DNA from: Trinickia caryophylli
GTDB taxonomy: Bacteria > Pseudomonadota > Gammaproteobacteria > Burkholderiales > Burkholderiaceae
Length of the DNA stretch: 64,000 nucleotides
Assembly (NCBI RefSeq): GCF_034424545.1
Contig: NZ_CP139971.1
Span: 2,170,001 to 2,234,000 of the forward strand
Direction: 5' to 3'
Below are positions 1-8,338 of the stretch, one piece after another. Each line of letters begins with the position of its first letter. Positions within the stretch are counted from its first letter, which is position 1. The position numbers and the translations under genes were made by a program. The notes below the pieces were generated by a model that worked only from the letters and a program-made list of their open reading frames with translations, was not told the origin of the DNA and made no database searches.

Positions 1-984
1 CCAAAGCACCCCTTCGCGGCCCATCGCATAGAAGTAGCGCGCGATCGTGTTGTGGAACGAGAGGATGGCTGCAAACAGGCTCGTGACGAGCAATACGTTC
101 ATCGCATCGGTGGCGGCATTGCCGAGCAGACGCCCGCTGACGGTGAACCACAGATTGGCGGGATCTTTGGCTGCCTGCGAGGCGATGTGGGTTTCGCCCC
201 AGGCCTCGACGATCGCCCAGGACGAGAGTGCGTAGAACGCCATGATGAGAAGCACGGCTACGTACGTCGCACGCGGAATCGTTCGCTTCGCGTCGCGGGC
301 CTCCTCCGAAAAAATGGCGGTTGCCTCGAAGCCCATGTACGAGCCGAGAACGAAAACGAGCGCCGTGCCCAGGCCGGGCGCGAGCACCGTCGAGGGACTG
401 AAAGGCTTCATGCTGAAGCCGCCTGTTGCGCTGCCGTGCACGATGATCGCGAGATCGAGCAGCATCACGATGCCGATCTCGCAGATCATCAGAACGCCGA
501 GCAGCCGCCCGCTGAATTCGATTTGCCTCGCGCCGCAAAAATGGACGATTGCGGCGCAGGCCAGCGCGAATACCCACCATGGCACGTTCTGGCCATAGTG
601 CTGCTGGATGGCATTGTTGAGAAAGAAACCGAACATGCTGTAGATGGCGATCTGCACGGCGTTGTAGGCCACGATCGCGATGAAAGCGCCGCCCACGCCG
701 AGCGGCCGTCCGAGGCCATTGGCGATATACGCGTAAAACGCGCCGGCGTTGGAGATGTGGCGGCTCATCGCGGCATAGCCGATGCTGAAAACGAGGTACA
801 TCAGGCCGGCCAGCACGAAAACGCCGGGTACCCCGGCGCCGTTGCCGAGCGAAAAGGCGGCCGGTGTGGCGCCCACCATTGCGGTGAGCGGCGCCGCGGC
901 GGCGACGACGAAAAAGACGATCTGCGCCAGCCCGACGGCGTTTTTGCTGAGCCCGCCCGCGGGCCGGGTCGATATTTCGTTCAT
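1..984 (-). CDS. APC-family amino acid/amine permease (3' part outside window)
   Basis: N-terminal 328 residues of an inner-membrane permease of the amino acid-polyamine-organocation superfamily; the C-terminus runs off the left edge. Family members have about 12 helices and 450-500 residues. The start (MNEISTR) is supported by a GAGGA-like ribosome site just upstream. Visible features are a hydrophobic first helix around residues 20-42 with the sequence VFFVVAAAAPLTAMVG, a second helix near 52-70, and the segment GSYMGFEATAIFSEEARD typical of APC transporters. The substrate cannot be read from the sequence. An AraC regulator lies directly upstream on the same strand and is the obvious candidate controller. 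Family call is firm; substrate unknown. Confidence 0.9.
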   Translation of the reverse strand, partial: MNEISTRPAGGLSKNAVGLAQIVFFVVAAAAPLTAMVGATPAAFSLGNGAGVPGVFVLAGLMYLVFSIGYAAMSRHISNAGAFYAYIANGLGRPLGVGGAFIAIVAYNAVQIAIYSMFGFFLNNAIQQHYGQNVPWWVFALACAAIVHFCGARQIEFSGRLLGVLMICEIGIVMLLDLAIIVHGSATGGFSMKPFSPSTVLAPGLGTALVFVLGSYMGFEATAIFSEEARDAKRTIPRATYVAVLLIMAFYALSSWAIVEAWGETHIASQAAKDPANLWFTVSGRLLGNAATDAMNVLLVTSLFAAILSFHNTIARYFYAMGREGVLW

Positions 985-1275
985 GGGTGATCCTCGTGAC
1001 CGGGCCGCTCGTTCGAGCTCGCTTCCGGCATGCCTTGTCCATAGCCCTGCGTTCGAGGTTGCCGGCAAAGGGTTTTCTGGCAAATCCTATGACGTTTCCG
1101 CGATGCAGACGCGCTTCGACGGCCATCCTGGGAGGACCGGCCGCTGGGTCGGGCCGGATAACCGTCGAACCACTCTATGGCGACGAAATCCGGACCTTTG
1201 TCCGCAATTGGCAATTCGTGCGTTTCGCGCTGCCTGGGAGTTACCCCAGTGCGCATCGTCGGGCGGGCGCGGCGA

Positions 1276-2223
1276 TCATCGCGACCGCCGTGTCTGCGAT
1301 GGCAACTCGTGGAAGTGCTGCTGGTAGTAGTACGAGAAACGCCCGAAATGGGAAAAGCCGTACTGTGCCGCCGCATCGCCGATGCGGACCGAGGCGGGGG
1401 TGGCCATCAGGAAGCGGCGGACCGCATTGAGCCGGATCGACCTGAGGTAGGCTGTCGGCGTCGTACCGACGACGTTCTGGAAGCTGTATTGCAGCGTTCG
1501 GCGGCTGATCTTCAGGTGGTGGCAGAGATCGAGAACCGTCAGGACGTCGTCGTCGCTGCCGAGCGCGAGTTCCTGGCTCTTGCGCACGATGTAGCTCTGC
1601 GTCGACATCGGCGGCAGCGCGCGCTGTTCGGAATCGTCGGGCTGCAGCAGATCGAGCAGAATGCCAACGATGCCATGCGCGAGCACCTTTTCGTCGAACG
1701 CGTCGCGCTGTGTGAGCGATTCGGCGTCGAGCGCCTGATGAAGCAGTTGCTCCAACCCGCTCACGGCTGCCCGGTAGCGCTCGCTCGGTACCGGCAGCAC
1801 CGGTTGCGTCAGTATGCGCTCGGGCAAATCGGCGAATGCCGCCTGCTCGCGCTCCGTGACGAGCGAGCGTTCGAAAGTGAAGGCGATTACATCGGTATCG
1901 CAGGGCAGGTGGGCGACGAATTCGTCGCCGCCGCGCAGCGTCAGAAGACTGGGGCAACTGACCGCGCGCCCCTGGACGACCGGGGCGACGGCATGCACCA
2001 CCGGCAAGGCGAAGCACAGCCGGTTGCGCGGCGCGAAGCCGTGCTGCATGACGCGCTGGTTCATCCGCTCGCGAAACACCTGGAAGCGCTGCCCCGTGAT
2101 CTGACGCAGCGAGGTATTCGCGAGGCCGGGGCTGATCTGATCGTAGCGCTGACTCCAGCTCGCAATGGCTTGCGAGTGAAGGAACACATCCGAGAAGCAC
2201 CGTGTTTCAGTACGCAGATTCAT
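1276..2223 (-). CDS. AraC-family transcriptional regulator (EutR/FeaR-like)
   Basis: About 315 residues. The C-terminal 100 residues form an AraC DNA-binding domain with two helix-turn-helix units: DVLTVLDLCHHLKISRRTLQ, then the second unit ending QYGFSHFGRFSYYYQQHF. The N-terminal 200 residues are a ligand-sensing region resembling the EutR type (segment TLRGGDEFVAHLPCDTDV). An in-frame GTG lies 12 nt upstream at 2235; the ATG at 2223 is preferred because a GGTGA element sits about 9 nt before it, but either is possible. It is followed on the same strand by the APC permease, so regulation of amine or amino-acid uptake is a reasonable inference. Confidence 0.87.
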   Translation of the reverse strand: MNLRTETRCFSDVFLHSQAIASWSQRYDQISPGLANTSLRQITGQRFQVFRERMNQRVMQHGFAPRNRLCFALPVVHAVAPVVQGRAVSCPSLLTLRGGDEFVAHLPCDTDVIAFTFERSLVTEREQAAFADLPERILTQPVLPVPSERYRAAVSGLEQLLHQALDAESLTQRDAFDEKVLAHGIVGILLDLLQPDDSEQRALPPMSTQSYIVRKSQELALGSDDDVLTVLDLCHHLKISRRTLQYSFQNVVGTTPTAYLRSIRLNAVRRFLMATPASVRIGDAAAQYGFSHFGRFSYYYQQHFHELPSQTRRSR

Positions 2224-2617
2224 GATCCGTTTCACCGTTCGCCGCTCGACGTGGCAGGCCAGGACCGGGAACCGGACGTGGCCGATCGCCGTATTGAAAG
2301 CCTTGTTTTGAAGCCTTGTTTGGAAGCTTCGTGCCGCGCTTGTCCGATGCCTCCGGGAAAGAAAGCATGCAGAGCCGCAGCATAACAGCCGCCGCCGGCA
2401 TTTCGATATTCCGTCATAAAAGCCGGCTTCGCACCGGCTGAACGACGATCCGGTCGTCCGCGAAAGCGGTGACGTGCGGGTGTCTTACAGGGAGGAGGCG
2501 ATTCGCGGAAATTGAATGCTTTTTGAAAGAAAGCGTGTTGTTCGGCGAACAACGGAAGGAAGCGCCGGCCCGCTGACAGGGGGCATCTCGCCGGCCGGCG
2601 CCATGGTCTGGCTATTT
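2224..2617. other. Intergenic region without a recognised gene
   Basis: Nearly 400 bases between the AraC start and the DUF1993 stop, both on the minus strand. It must hold the AraC promoter. Near 2294-2330 there is a run of short direct repeats of the type AAGCCTTGTTT, AAGCCTTGTTT, AAGCTTC. I see no convincing reading frame with a ribosome site and no T-tailed hairpin. Confidence 0.5.
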
Positions 2618-3142
2618 TTATTGTTGCCCGGGTTGCCCGGGGCGTCCGAGGTAGTCGAACTTGCCGAGTTCCACGCCGTTGTGCCGGAGAATGTCGTACG
2701 CGGTGGTGATGTGGAAGAAGAAGTTGGGCAGCGCGAAATGCAGCAGATATCGGGAGCCCGAGAACTCGAGCGTGCTCGTCGACGTCGTCAATTTGACGAT
2801 GCGTTCCTTACTGCCCTCCAACGCGGCGGCGTCGATGCCGCGCACGTAGCCCATCGTTTTCTCCAGACGGGCGTCGAGCTCGTCGAAGGTGCGCTCGACG
2901 TCCTCGTACTTGGGCGGATCGAGCGCAGCCAGACGCGCCACGCAAAACTTGGCGGCATCCGCCGCGATCTGGATCTGGCGCGTGAGCGGATGCATGTCCG
3001 GAAAGAGGCGGCTTGCCAGCAGCACGGCCGGGTCGATCTTCTTCATGTGCGCATGTTCCTGCCCCTTGTGCAGAATCGCGCGGAGGTTCGTGAGTCCGCG
3101 CTCGAACACGGGTACCGACGCTTCGTACATCGAAAGGCTCAT
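2618..3142 (-). CDS. DUF1993 family protein
   Basis: A 174-residue soluble, mostly helical protein that matches the DUF1993 family, whose members are related in fold to DinB-like four-helix proteins and have no established reaction. Family-type segments include the N-terminal MSLSMYEASVPVFERGL, the DKxAKF-like stretch AADAAKFCVARLAALD and the C-terminal LPNFFFHITTAYDILRHNG, where the two histidines and neighbouring polar residues are conserved in relatives. The start is chosen because AGGA lies 7 nt upstream of this ATG; a longer frame to 3217 has no such site. It is divergent from the sedolisin gene, with about 300 bp between them containing both promoters. Confidence 0.88.
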   Translation of the reverse strand: MSLSMYEASVPVFERGLTNLRAILHKGQEHAHMKKIDPAVLLASRLFPDMHPLTRQIQIAADAAKFCVARLAALDPPKYEDVERTFDELDARLEKTMGYVRGIDAAALEGSKERIVKLTTSTSTLEFSGSRYLLHFALPNFFFHITTAYDILRHNGVELGKFDYLGRPGQPGQQ

Positions 3143-3439
3143 TGAATTCCTCGACGTTGTGGTTGCGGGCATCGCCGACATTGGCCGCGCCGCGCTCGCA
3201 TGATATGCCACGTGCATGATGCGCGCCGCCGAGTCGTGCCGTCAGGCCCTGCGCTTATCCGATCGGCCAGGACACGTATTGTCCGATTCCGGCCGTACCC
3301 TGCATGCACTACACTTTGGATCAGTCATCCGACGAATCGTGTTGCGATGCCGCATGCGGGCCAGTTCGTGAGAGGGAACTGCGCGAGCATGGGTCGGTCG
3401 GAATTCCGACGTGATCCTTCCAGACAGGAGCGTCAAATC

Positions 3440-5029
3440 ATGACAAAAGCAAGAGAGCGAATCGAGGGCAGCGATCGTGAGCAGGTGAAGGGCTCGACTT
3501 GTCTCGGGCCGTGTGATCCCGCGCAAACGATCCGCGTAATGCTGACGCTGCGGCGCCAGTCCGAGGACACGCTCGAGCAGGCGGTGCAGAAGATTGCGCG
3601 CGGCGAGCAGGAGGAGCCGCTCGCGCGCGACGCGTTCGCGCAGCAATTCGGCGCGCTGCCGGCCGATATCGCGAAGGTCGAGGCGTTCGCCGCCGAGTAC
3701 GGCCTGCGCGTGTCGAGCGCCGACACGGCGGCTTCCACCGTCATCCTCGAAGGTACGATCGAGCGATTCCAACAAGCGTTCGGCGTGCAGCTCTTGCATT
3801 ACGAACATCCCAAGCTCGGTCATTTTCGAGGGCGTACCGGCCACTTGACCATACCGGCCGATCTCGGAGGCGTGGTCACCGCCGTGCTTGGCCTCGACGA
3901 TCGTCCACAGGCCCGGCCGCACTTCCGCATTCAGCCCACGATCGAGGCACGGCGCGCAGCTGAAACGTTTACGCCGCTGCAGGTCGCGCAACTCTATGAT
4001 TTCCCGCCGGGCGACGGCAGGGGGCAATGCATTGGAATCATCGAGCTCGGCGGTGGTTACGATCAAGACGAGCTCAAGCAGTACTTCACCGACCTGGGCG
4101 TGAAGGTGCCCGAAGTGGTGGCGGTGGGCGTGGGCGGCGCGGCGAATGCGCCGACGGGCGACCCCGGCGGGCCCGATGGCGAAGTGATGCTCGACATCGA
4201 GATTGCGGGCGCGATCGCGCCGGAAGCCAAAATCGCCGTGTACTTCGCACCGAACAGCGACGCGGGTTTCATCGCCGCGCTCAAGCAGGCGGTTCACGAT
4301 ACGGCGAACCGGCCTTCGGTCATCTCGATCAGTTGGGGCGCGCCCGAATCGTCATGGACGTCGCAGGCGATCAAGGCGTTCGACGAGGCCCTGAAGGATG
4401 CGGCGGCGCTGGGCGTAACCGTATGCGTCGCATCGGGCGACAGCGGCTCGAGCGACGACGTTGCGGGCGGCGATGCCGTCGATTTCCCGGCATCGAGCCC
4501 GTACGCGGTGGCGTGCGGCGGCACGCGGCTCACGGCCGCGTCGTCTGGCGGGGCAGGCCTTGCCATAGCCAGCGAGGTCGTCTGGAACGATGGGCGGTCG
4601 GGTGGCGCGACGGGCGGCGGCATCAGCGAGCATTTCCCGCTGCCGGCGTGGCAAAAAAGCCTCGAAGTCGCGCGTACCGATGGCCCCGCCTCCGCTTTGA
4701 CGGGCCGCGGCGTGCCCGACGTGGCGGGCGATGCGTCTCCCGGCACGGGCTACGAGGTGCTCGTGGGTGGCCGCCGGACTTCAATGGGCGGCACGAGTGC
4801 CGTCGCGCCGCTCTTCGCGGCCCTGCTCGCACGGATCAATGCGGCAAAGGGCAAGCCGGTGGGTCTCGTGCATCCGGCGCTGTACCGGAATGCGGCTGCG
4901 TTCCGCGACATCACTCAGGGCAACAACGGCAGTTTCGCGGCCGCGCCCGGATGGGACGCGTGTACGGGCCTCGGGAGCCCTCACGGCCGCAATCTGGCGG
5001 CGGCGCTGGGCGCGAGCGGCGCTTCGTAG
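3440..5029 (+). CDS. S53 peptidase (sedolisin/kumamolisin-like serine-carboxyl protease)
   Basis: A 529-residue peptidase of the sedolisin family, which cleaves proteins at acidic pH with a Ser-Glu-Asp centre. An S53-type propeptide (about residues 30-165) precedes the catalytic domain. The expected residues are all present: Glu248 and Asp252 in GEVMLDIEIAG (the four-residue spacing of kumamolisin), oxyanion Asp334 in ASGDSGSS and nucleophile Ser453 in GGTSAVAP. The C-terminal DITQGNNG and GWDACTGLGSP match the calcium-binding end of the family. The start at MTKARER has GGAG nearby; upstream in-frame starts lack one. No signal peptide is visible, so export would have to be non-classical. It is followed after 144 bp by an S10 carboxypeptidase. 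Confidence 0.95.
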   Translation: MTKARERIEGSDREQVKGSTCLGPCDPAQTIRVMLTLRRQSEDTLEQAVQKIARGEQEEPLARDAFAQQFGALPADIAKVEAFAAEYGLRVSSADTAASTVILEGTIERFQQAFGVQLLHYEHPKLGHFRGRTGHLTIPADLGGVVTAVLGLDDRPQARPHFRIQPTIEARRAAETFTPLQVAQLYDFPPGDGRGQCIGIIELGGGYDQDELKQYFTDLGVKVPEVVAVGVGGAANAPTGDPGGPDGEVMLDIEIAGAIAPEAKIAVYFAPNSDAGFIAALKQAVHDTANRPSVISISWGAPESSWTSQAIKAFDEALKDAAALGVTVCVASGDSGSSDDVAGGDAVDFPASSPYAVACGGTRLTAASSGGAGLAIASEVVWNDGRSGGATGGGISEHFPLPAWQKSLEVARTDGPASALTGRGVPDVAGDASPGTGYEVLVGGRRTSMGGTSAVAPLFAALLARINAAKGKPVGLVHPALYRNAAAFRDITQGNNGSFAAAPGWDACTGLGSPHGRNLAAALGASGAS

Positions 5030-5173
5030 CGGCCAGCCTCCTCGATTCCGCGCCGCGATCTGCCACATCTGCCACACCGATCGCGCGCGTGTAGTTGCAG
5101 CAGCAGTGCGCCAACACAGTCGGCGAGCGTCCGGACACGACTCGCCGGCTTCAACCGACATGGAGCGAGCACG

Positions 5174-6847
5174 ATGAACCCCAACCCCGGTTCCGCAAAT
5201 CCGCAATCGCCGCACGAGCACAATACGCACGCCGCCACGTCGGGCCGAGCGTCGATGCCGCATACGTTCCACATCGGCACGACAGGAGGCGACGAGCCGT
5301 TCTTCGACCCGATCGCCTACGGCAATGGGCCCGACGACTCGGTGACGGACACCACGGAGGCGGCAGCCGTCACGCATCACAAGATGACTATCGGGGGGCG
5401 TGAGATCGCCTATACCGCAACGGCGGGCCACCTCGTCACTGTCGACGAGAGCACCTCCCAGCCGAACGCGAAAATGTTCTATGTCGCGTTCACGGAAGAC
5501 GGCCAGCAGGAGGAGGCCCGGCCCGTGACCTTCTTCTACAACGGCGGGCCCGGCTCTTCGTCGGTGTTCGTGCTGCTCGGCTCATTCGCGCCGAAGCGGA
5601 TCAAGACGTCGATGCCGGGATTCACGCCGCCTGCCCCGTATCACCTCGAAGACAACCCCGACAGCCTGCTCGACCGGAGCGATCTCGTCTTCATCAACCC
5701 CGTTGGTACTGGGTATTCCGCCGCCGTGGCCCCCCATACGACCAAGGAGTTCTGGGGCGTGGACCAGGATGCGCGATCGATCAAGCAATTCGTCAAGCGG
5801 TTCTTGACGAAGAACCAGCGCTGGAATTCGCCGAAGTACCTGTTCGGCGAATCGTACGGGACGGCGCGCAGCTGCGTGCTCGCCTATCTGCTGCACGAGG
5901 ACGGCGTCGATCTGAACGGCGTCACGCTGCAATCGTCCATCCTCGACTACGGCCAGGCGGGCAATCCGATCGGCGTGCTGCCAACGGCGGCAGCCGACGC
6001 GTGGTATCACAAGCGCCTCGGCGTCACGCCCACGCCGACGAACCTCGTAGGCTTCCTCGAAGAGGTGGCGCAGTTCGCCCGCACCGACTATCTCGCGGCC
6101 CTTCGCAAGTTTCCGCAGACCGACGACGCGACGGTCGAAAAGCTCTCGCAATACACAGGCATCGACAAGGCGACGCTGATTGCGTGGGGGCTCGACATCG
6201 CGGGCTACGACAGCCGCGGCAACTCGCTCTTTCTGACGACGCTGCTGAAATCGAAGGGGCTTGCGCTCGGCGCTTACGATGGGCGGGTGACCGGCATCGA
6301 GACCGGTATCGCCGGGCAGATCGACCCGAACTCGGGCGGCAACGATCCGACGATGACGGCCGTCTCGGGCGTCTATACGACGATGTGGAACACCTACCTG
6401 AACGAGCACCTCAAGTACACGTCGAATTCGTCGTTCACTGACCTCAACGACCAGACCTTCAAGCACTGGGATTTCAAGCATACCGATCCCACAGGGGCGC
6501 AAAAAGGAATCGACGACAAGGGCAACATCGTCCTTTATACGGCCGGTGACCTTGCGGCTGTCATGGCGCTCAACATCGATTTGAAGGTGCTCTCCGCAAA
6601 TGGCATGTACGACTTCGTGACGCCGTTCTATCAGACCATCATCGATCTGCAGCGTATGCCGCTGCTCGACAAGCAGGTCCGCCAGAACCTGTCCGCGACG
6701 TTCTATCCCTCGGGGCACATGATTTATCTCGACGGCGGGTCCCGAACCGCGCTGAAGGCCGATCTCGCCGCCATGTATGACCGGACCACAGCGGACCGGC
6801 CCGCGATGGCGCGCATTCGTTCTTTGCAGGAGCGGCACCGCAGTTGA
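5174..6847 (+). CDS. S10 family serine carboxypeptidase-like protein
   Basis: A 557-residue alpha/beta-hydrolase-fold peptidase of family S10, which removes C-terminal amino acids, usually at acidic pH. The family hallmarks are all visible: FFYNGGPGSSSVF (oxyanion region), GESYG with Ser227, NGMYDFVTPF with Asp480 and YPSGHMIY with His515, so the triad is complete. The start has GGAG 9-12 nt upstream. The N-terminal 25 residues are polar and rich in Asn, Pro and His, with no Sec signal. Together with the upstream sedolisin it forms an endo-/exopeptidase pair that may be co-transcribed, since no terminator is seen between them. A clear terminator follows. Confidence 0.94.
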   Translation: MNPNPGSANPQSPHEHNTHAATSGRASMPHTFHIGTTGGDEPFFDPIAYGNGPDDSVTDTTEAAAVTHHKMTIGGREIAYTATAGHLVTVDESTSQPNAKMFYVAFTEDGQQEEARPVTFFYNGGPGSSSVFVLLGSFAPKRIKTSMPGFTPPAPYHLEDNPDSLLDRSDLVFINPVGTGYSAAVAPHTTKEFWGVDQDARSIKQFVKRFLTKNQRWNSPKYLFGESYGTARSCVLAYLLHEDGVDLNGVTLQSSILDYGQAGNPIGVLPTAAADAWYHKRLGVTPTPTNLVGFLEEVAQFARTDYLAALRKFPQTDDATVEKLSQYTGIDKATLIAWGLDIAGYDSRGNSLFLTTLLKSKGLALGAYDGRVTGIETGIAGQIDPNSGGNDPTMTAVSGVYTTMWNTYLNEHLKYTSNSSFTDLNDQTFKHWDFKHTDPTGAQKGIDDKGNIVLYTAGDLAAVMALNIDLKVLSANGMYDFVTPFYQTIIDLQRMPLLDKQVRQNLSATFYPSGHMIYLDGGSRTALKADLAAMYDRTTADRPAMARIRSLQERHRS

Positions 6848-6868
6848 GCGTTGGGAACTGACCGCGTG

Positions 6869-6910
6869 CGGCGGCGACGGGCTTGCGGCTCTCGCCGCCG
6901 TTTTGTTTTT
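6869..6910 (+). terminator. Rho-independent terminator after the S10 carboxypeptidase gene
   Basis: Nine-base stem CGGCGGCGA (6869-6877) pairs with TCGCCGCCG (6892-6900) across a 14-base loop and is followed by TTTTGTTTTT. It ends the S53-S10 transcription unit. Confidence 0.85.
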
Positions 6911-7083
6911 CGTGTTCCGAAGCCGTGGCGAAGCGCTGCGCACGGCATTTGCTGAATCGTTCGCAACGAGGCTCGCCGTGACGGCGCCGAACGCCGCGAT
7001 GCGGAAGGTACCGCAGGCCGGCTGGTCGGTGGGGCGGCAAAGGTACCAGGCAAGTGCCGAACGGAAAGAAGAAGCGGAATGCA

Positions 7084-8241
7084 ATGGTGGCGAGCATGGA
7101 CCGGCGGGGACATGCAGGCGCGAGATTCGGCGAAAACAGATGGCTGCTCGGTCTTGCGTGCGTGGTGTTCGCCGGCGCGAGCATCTGGCCTTGGCCCTGC
7201 GGCGCACAATGGCCAGGCCCGCCGGTTGCCGCGGCGTCGAATGCAACGCGGTTCCCGGCTGCTGCGGGCACTGCTCCTGCAACGGACGGGCAGGCCGGGC
7301 GGGCGGCGAGTGGTGCATCGAATTCATCCGCCGCATCGAATGTATCGGGTGCATCGGGTGTGCGCGGGGTGGCCGATGCGGCGGCGGCCGCCCAAGCCGC
7401 CTCCGAGGCAGCGGCTCGCGCTGCACTGGCGCTATCCGCGAAGCAATTCGCCGAAGTCAACGCGCGGCTCGATCCGCGCGACGGGTTGCGTTTGCGAGAC
7501 GCATTCGCCGCCGAAGTCACGCGGCGGTTGCCCGTTCCCGAGCGCGATGCAAGCGCTTATGCGGAGCGCCTGCAGGCGGCGTTGGCGGCGCGGGGCCTCG
7601 CCGGGCTCGCGCGGCAGTACGTGGTTCTGGTGGATCGCGCACCGCGCGTCCAGGCGCTCTTCATCTATTTTCGAGGCGGCGCGTCCGAGCCATGGCGGCT
7701 GATCGGAGCATCGCCGGTCGCCACGGGTTTGCCGCGCGGCTACGAGCATTTTTTCACACCGCTAGGCGTGTTCGCCCATACGCCGCAGAACATGGATTTC
7801 CGCGCAGAAGGCACGGACAACGAGAACGGTATCCGCGGTTACGGTGCAAAGGGCGCGCGCATCTTCGATTTCGGCTGGACTCAGGGCGAGCGCGGCTGGG
7901 GCCGAGGCGGCGCTTCGCCGATGCGGCTGCAGATGCATTCGACAGACCCGGACAAGCTCGAGCCTTTGCTCGGCATTCCCCATTCGAAGGGATGCGTGAG
8001 GATTCCCGGGTCGCTCGACGCGTTTTTGGATCGGCACGGAGTGCTCGATGCGGATTATGAGGTGCTGGCCGGCGCGGGCAACGTCGTACGCGTGCTGCAT
8101 GGCGACCGCGAAGCCACACCTTGGGCCGGCCGTTATCTAGTAGTCGTGGATTCGGGCAGCCCGAAGCGCCCGGCGTGGGCGCCCGAGCCGGCTGCCGAGG
8201 CCCGCGCGCGGATGTCGGAGGCGGCGGACACCGCCGATTGA
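7084..8241 (+). CDS. YkuD-type L,D-transpeptidase family protein
   Basis: About 385 residues. The first 48 residues contain a hydrophobic segment (LLGLACVVFAGASIW) ending in CGAQ, a likely signal peptide or anchor, so the protein should act in the periplasm. An Ala/Ser-rich linker follows, then a YkuD catalytic domain in the C-terminal half with the motif HSKGCVRIP, which matches the S-x-G-C-[VI]-R signature with the nucleophile cysteine, and an upstream histidine in LQMHSTDPD. YkuD enzymes make or exchange 3-3 peptidoglycan crosslinks, or attach proteins to the wall; the exact role here is unknown. Starts at GTG 7054, ATG 7084 and ATG 7096 are possible, and none has a strong ribosome site. 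Confidence 0.83.
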   Translation: MVASMDRRGHAGARFGENRWLLGLACVVFAGASIWPWPCGAQWPGPPVAAASNATRFPAAAGTAPATDGQAGRAASGASNSSAASNVSGASGVRGVADAAAAAQAASEAAARAALALSAKQFAEVNARLDPRDGLRLRDAFAAEVTRRLPVPERDASAYAERLQAALAARGLAGLARQYVVLVDRAPRVQALFIYFRGGASEPWRLIGASPVATGLPRGYEHFFTPLGVFAHTPQNMDFRAEGTDNENGIRGYGAKGARIFDFGWTQGERGWGRGGASPMRLQMHSTDPDKLEPLLGIPHSKGCVRIPGSLDAFLDRHGVLDADYEVLAGAGNVVRVLHGDREATPWAGRYLVVVDSGSPKRPAWAPEPAAEARARMSEAADTAD

Positions 8242-8338
8242 TCGGGCCGCCGGTGGGCAAGGTCAAAAGCGAATGGCGTGGCCGGGCGGGCGATGGGCAC
8301 GTAATGGACACGTCATGAACACGAGCGATCCGGGACCG

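Noticed and set aside
52..990. A 312-residue plus-strand frame at the left edge
   Set aside because: Antisense to the APC permease, which shows membrane helices and family motifs.
5582..7426. A 614-residue minus-strand frame
   Set aside because: Antisense to the S10 carboxypeptidase gene, which has a full catalytic triad on the plus strand.
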